Shown here piece by piece: positions 61,487 to 64,000 of a DNA stretch of 64,000 nucleotides. Source of the DNA: Rotaria sordida (taxonomy: Eukaryota > Rotifera > Eurotatoria > Philodinida > Philodinidae); NCBI GenBank assembly GCA_905250125.1, contig CAJNOL010000758.1, positions 41,308 through 105,307 of the forward strand, written 5' to 3'. The notes beneath the pieces are model-generated. The model had not been told where the DNA came from. It saw only the letters and a program-made list of their open reading frames with translations, and did no database searches. The first letter of the stretch is position 1, and the number at the start of each line of letters is the position of its first letter. The translations under genes were made by a program, and so were the position numbers.

Positions 61487-63112
61487 GAATGGGCAATAGT
61501 ACTCTATTGTAACTTTTGAACCATATATATTATTATTTTATTATTTTGTTTTCTCTTGGAACAAATTGGTTTTTCTGAAATGTTGCAAAACTCTTGTTAC
61601 ACCCGCACTAGGTAACCGTTTTTCGATCTTTAATGCGCCCCTGAGCATCTAATGATTTATACAACTTGACGCGTTTACAGTGGACAAATGCGTCTTCCCT
61701 CGTACCAATGCTAACAGTATCATAACTCGTTTATGTCAAAAGATACTTTTGAACGCGTCCAAAACGCAATAATTTCAGGCGTGTAAACGCATTCAAAAAC
61801 CAAAACGCGCACAGACTCATCTATTCTGCAGACGGATTACGACATATTTTCGGATTTTGCTGCGATTGAATGTAGTAGAAGATGAACGCGTCGTGATGCG
61901 TTTATTTTTCGCCCTTTCTCTTTCTCCCCCCCTTCCCCCCCAAAAAATTAAAATATAACCATAACTCTGTATCAGAATCAAACGAATGCACCATAACGAG
62001 CTACGATATAATACTCATATCCTATGAGCAACATAGTGGTAATTTTTCCAATCACAGCTTGGACGAAGATTTGAACACAACTAGCTCTGAGTTAAACACA
62101 ACTGGAACTTATTTCTAAGTTTATTAATTGTATCATTAGCTCGTATAACACTACTTGTTGCAACTTTGCGAATAGAGTTATTATATTTTTACTTTGTGGA
62201 ATAAATATAAATAATATATCTATCGAAAAAATCAAGATATATATGTTCTTGATATTTAGAAAAAAATTTAAATAAAGAAATAAATTTTTTATATTAAAAA
62301 AGAAATAAAAATTACAGAATAAAAAATCTCGCTCTGTGATGAATAAATATATAAGTATATGCTATAAAGGCATTAATTTACATTTTTTTCTTACTGCTAG
62401 CATCTTAATATCCAATGTTAATAAAAAAGTGAAGACAATCGAAGAAAAAATATATGCAAATATTCTTGTCTACGTAATTTTTTGTGATTATGATATCACA
62501 ATTTTTTAGGTATCTGGAGAAAATTAAATATTAGGTTTTTATTTAAAAATAAATCGTCATTTTCATTAAACTTTCTTTATTCTTACGGATAAAATATTCA
62601 TTTGTCTTTTCCTTAAAAACATAAATTTTAAAAAATTGTTTACTTTTATGTTTGTAAGTAATAAAATTCCGTAATACATTGATCTTTATTGCACGAATCT
62701 ACATTTCATTTCAAGTCATTTTATTACAGAGCACAATAAAGATAAGGCAATAGCTCTATTTGAAAAAGTACTTGTGACATTCCAATAAGATGAAATAATT
62801 GGAAATAAAAGTGTCATATTCAAATGATTTATTTGTTTGCCTAGGACATAAATGATGAAGTGGGTAACAACTTTAAGATTATAATCTACCGTCTGCCCAT
62901 TCTTCAATATTTAGAAATAATAGTAGAACGAGACATATAATTTCGATAAAAATTAAATATTTTCAATAAAAGATCTGCAGGTAATAATCTATTATTATAG
63001 GCATACTGATTTATATGATTAATCTATAAAATCAAGCCTAATTTAATTCTTAAATCAAAGTAAAATGCAGTGGAAGTGGACAAAATCTATTTCATTATTT
63101 TATTCTGTTTAT
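61487..63112. other. Intergenic region with ACGCG-rich block
   Basis: 61660-61910 is enriched in AACGCG/AAACGC words on both strands (for example TTGACGCGTTTACAGTGG, TTTTGAACGCGTCC, CCAAAACGCGCACAG, GATGAACGCGTCGTGATGCG). It is followed by C-runs (61925-61942). 62000-63100 is very AT-rich with no gene recognised. Confidence 0.4.
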
Positions 63113-63970
63113 TTAACCCTTTACCCCCCATAGTGGTTCCAGAAGAGCAACTGACAAAATAACTTTATTAATAGAGTACTAGCCCCTATAGTATACCAAT
63201 GGTGCGATCCGATCCACCGAAAGTCCTGCCTCTAGAGTAGGGCGGTTTGATTGATCCTATAATTCTGTGGTAGAGGAAGTGACTTGAACTACATTGTAGT
63301 ACTTGACTTTTTTTTCTTTGACCATATCGTATAGTGGATCGAAGCAGTATCTATGTTGCACTATTAAAGTGACGAAAAAAAGGCAAGGAGTGAAGCGAAA
63401 AATTTAAAACCAAAGTATACACATATTTTTTTACATGTGTTGTCAAGTTGTAGCCTAGTTTGCTTCGAGCCATTTCATAACCTCTGAAGAAATCTAATTC
63501 ATTATACATACTATTTCGACTTGTCATGAGTTGAGCTTTATAATACATGTATTAACTCCCTTCTTGATTACCCTCCATCTACGAGATAGTGGCTACATGA
63601 TCAATTGTATCCCTTTGTATGTGTAATTCGTGAAGTTCTTATGAAACTTTGGAAACATATTTAATTCGCCAGAGGACTTCTTCATCAATTAATATCACAC
63701 AGCAATTCCAAAAAATCTCTGTTGGCTACGAGTAGAAAAAATTTTGTTTCAAAATTTTCGATTTTTTTCATTTTTTCAAAATTATCGATTTTGTAGACCC
63801 GATATTTCAGTAACGAAGCAATGAAGAGAAATGATCTTTTTACCAATCGATAGTTGATGAAGTTTGATACAAAAGAGGTTCTTATCGTTTTTGAATCCAA
63901 TGCTTCCTTTAGTTTCTGCAATCATTCTACAAATGGTCACTCCAGTGACCAACGGGGGGTGAAGGGTTAA
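63113..63970 (-). mobile_element. piggyBac-like non-autonomous element, copy 2
   Basis: It is bounded by TTAACCCTTTACCCCCC at 63113 and GGGGGGTGAAGGGTTAA ending 63970, with intact TTAA on both sides. It is homologous end to end with the element at 15719-16577 but lies in reverse orientation. Both contain, for example, CAACTATCGATTGGTAAAAA versus AAGCTATCGATTGGTAAAAA and the peptide YKxQLMxSRNSxYxEL. An inner palindrome (GGTCACTGGAGTGACC) follows the terminus where copy 1 has GGGTCATATATGACCC. No catalytic domain was recognised. Confidence 0.75.
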
Positions 63971-64000
63971 TATAATGTAGAATGTTCGAGTGTGAATAAG

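Noticed and set aside
60528..61488. Paired near-identical 76-87-aa frames as a possible duplicated gene pair.
   Set aside because: They are the two arms of one palindrome; open frames arise from the duplicated sequence and match no known protein.

Overview
The window looks like nuclear DNA of a small-genome animal, most probably a bdelloid rotifer of the Rotaria/Adineta type. The reasons are: strongly AT-rich DNA; protein genes split by many short GT-AG introns (about 44-84 nt) beside some intronless genes; metazoan genes (a DHX33-like helicase, a Costars/ABRACL protein, an NCAM/fasciclin-2-like adhesion molecule); an ankyrin plus R-S-E ADP-ribosyltransferase; an intronless gene resembling a mostly fungal protein family; and many decayed DNA transposons. 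The assignment is inference. No rRNA, tRNA, CRISPR or clear retrotransposon was seen.

Layout. 0.1-3.0 kb (-): a six-exon gene for a protein with about eight membrane segments; its largest intron holds a MITE and a dead mariner. 3-5.5 kb: AT-rich DNA with inverted repeats. 5.5-6.4 kb (-): a two-exon single-pass membrane protein. 9.7-10.4 kb (-): a putatively myristoylated low-complexity protein. 12.9-13.6 kb (+): an intronless acetoacetate-decarboxylase-fold gene. 15.5-16.7 kb: a palindromic element split at its centre by a piggyBac-like element. 17.9-23.3 kb: ABRACL (+) and DHX33 (-) converge, with poly(A) signals almost touching. 23.5-24.5 kb: a foldback element. 25.0-26.3 kb (-): the ankyrin-ART gene.

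26.5-48 kb is gene-poor and transposon-rich. It contains telomere-like G/T palindromes, a Merlin/ISXO2-like relic, two hAT relics, a pogo-like element and several foldbacks. Among them are a two-exon, two-membrane-segment protein (33.4-34.8 kb), a possible 111-aa gene (36 kb), a fragmentary spliced coding region (39 kb) and a tentative micro-gene (28 kb).

48.5-55.0 kb (-): a 16-exon NCAM/Fas2-like gene (5 Ig, 2 FN3, one membrane segment, short tail) whose reconstructed frame closes at 838 codons. A 90-nt phase-0 exon inside Ig3 looks like an optional cassette. 55-64 kb is mostly intergenic: a Tc1/mariner relic, a palindrome with about 430-bp arms, and a second, opposite-facing copy of the piggyBac-like element.

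The cellular genes show no operon-like linkage. What dominates the non-genic DNA is inverted-repeat (foldback) architecture: at least nine separate hairpin-forming elements were found by eye. All gene models were spliced by hand and lack transcript support.
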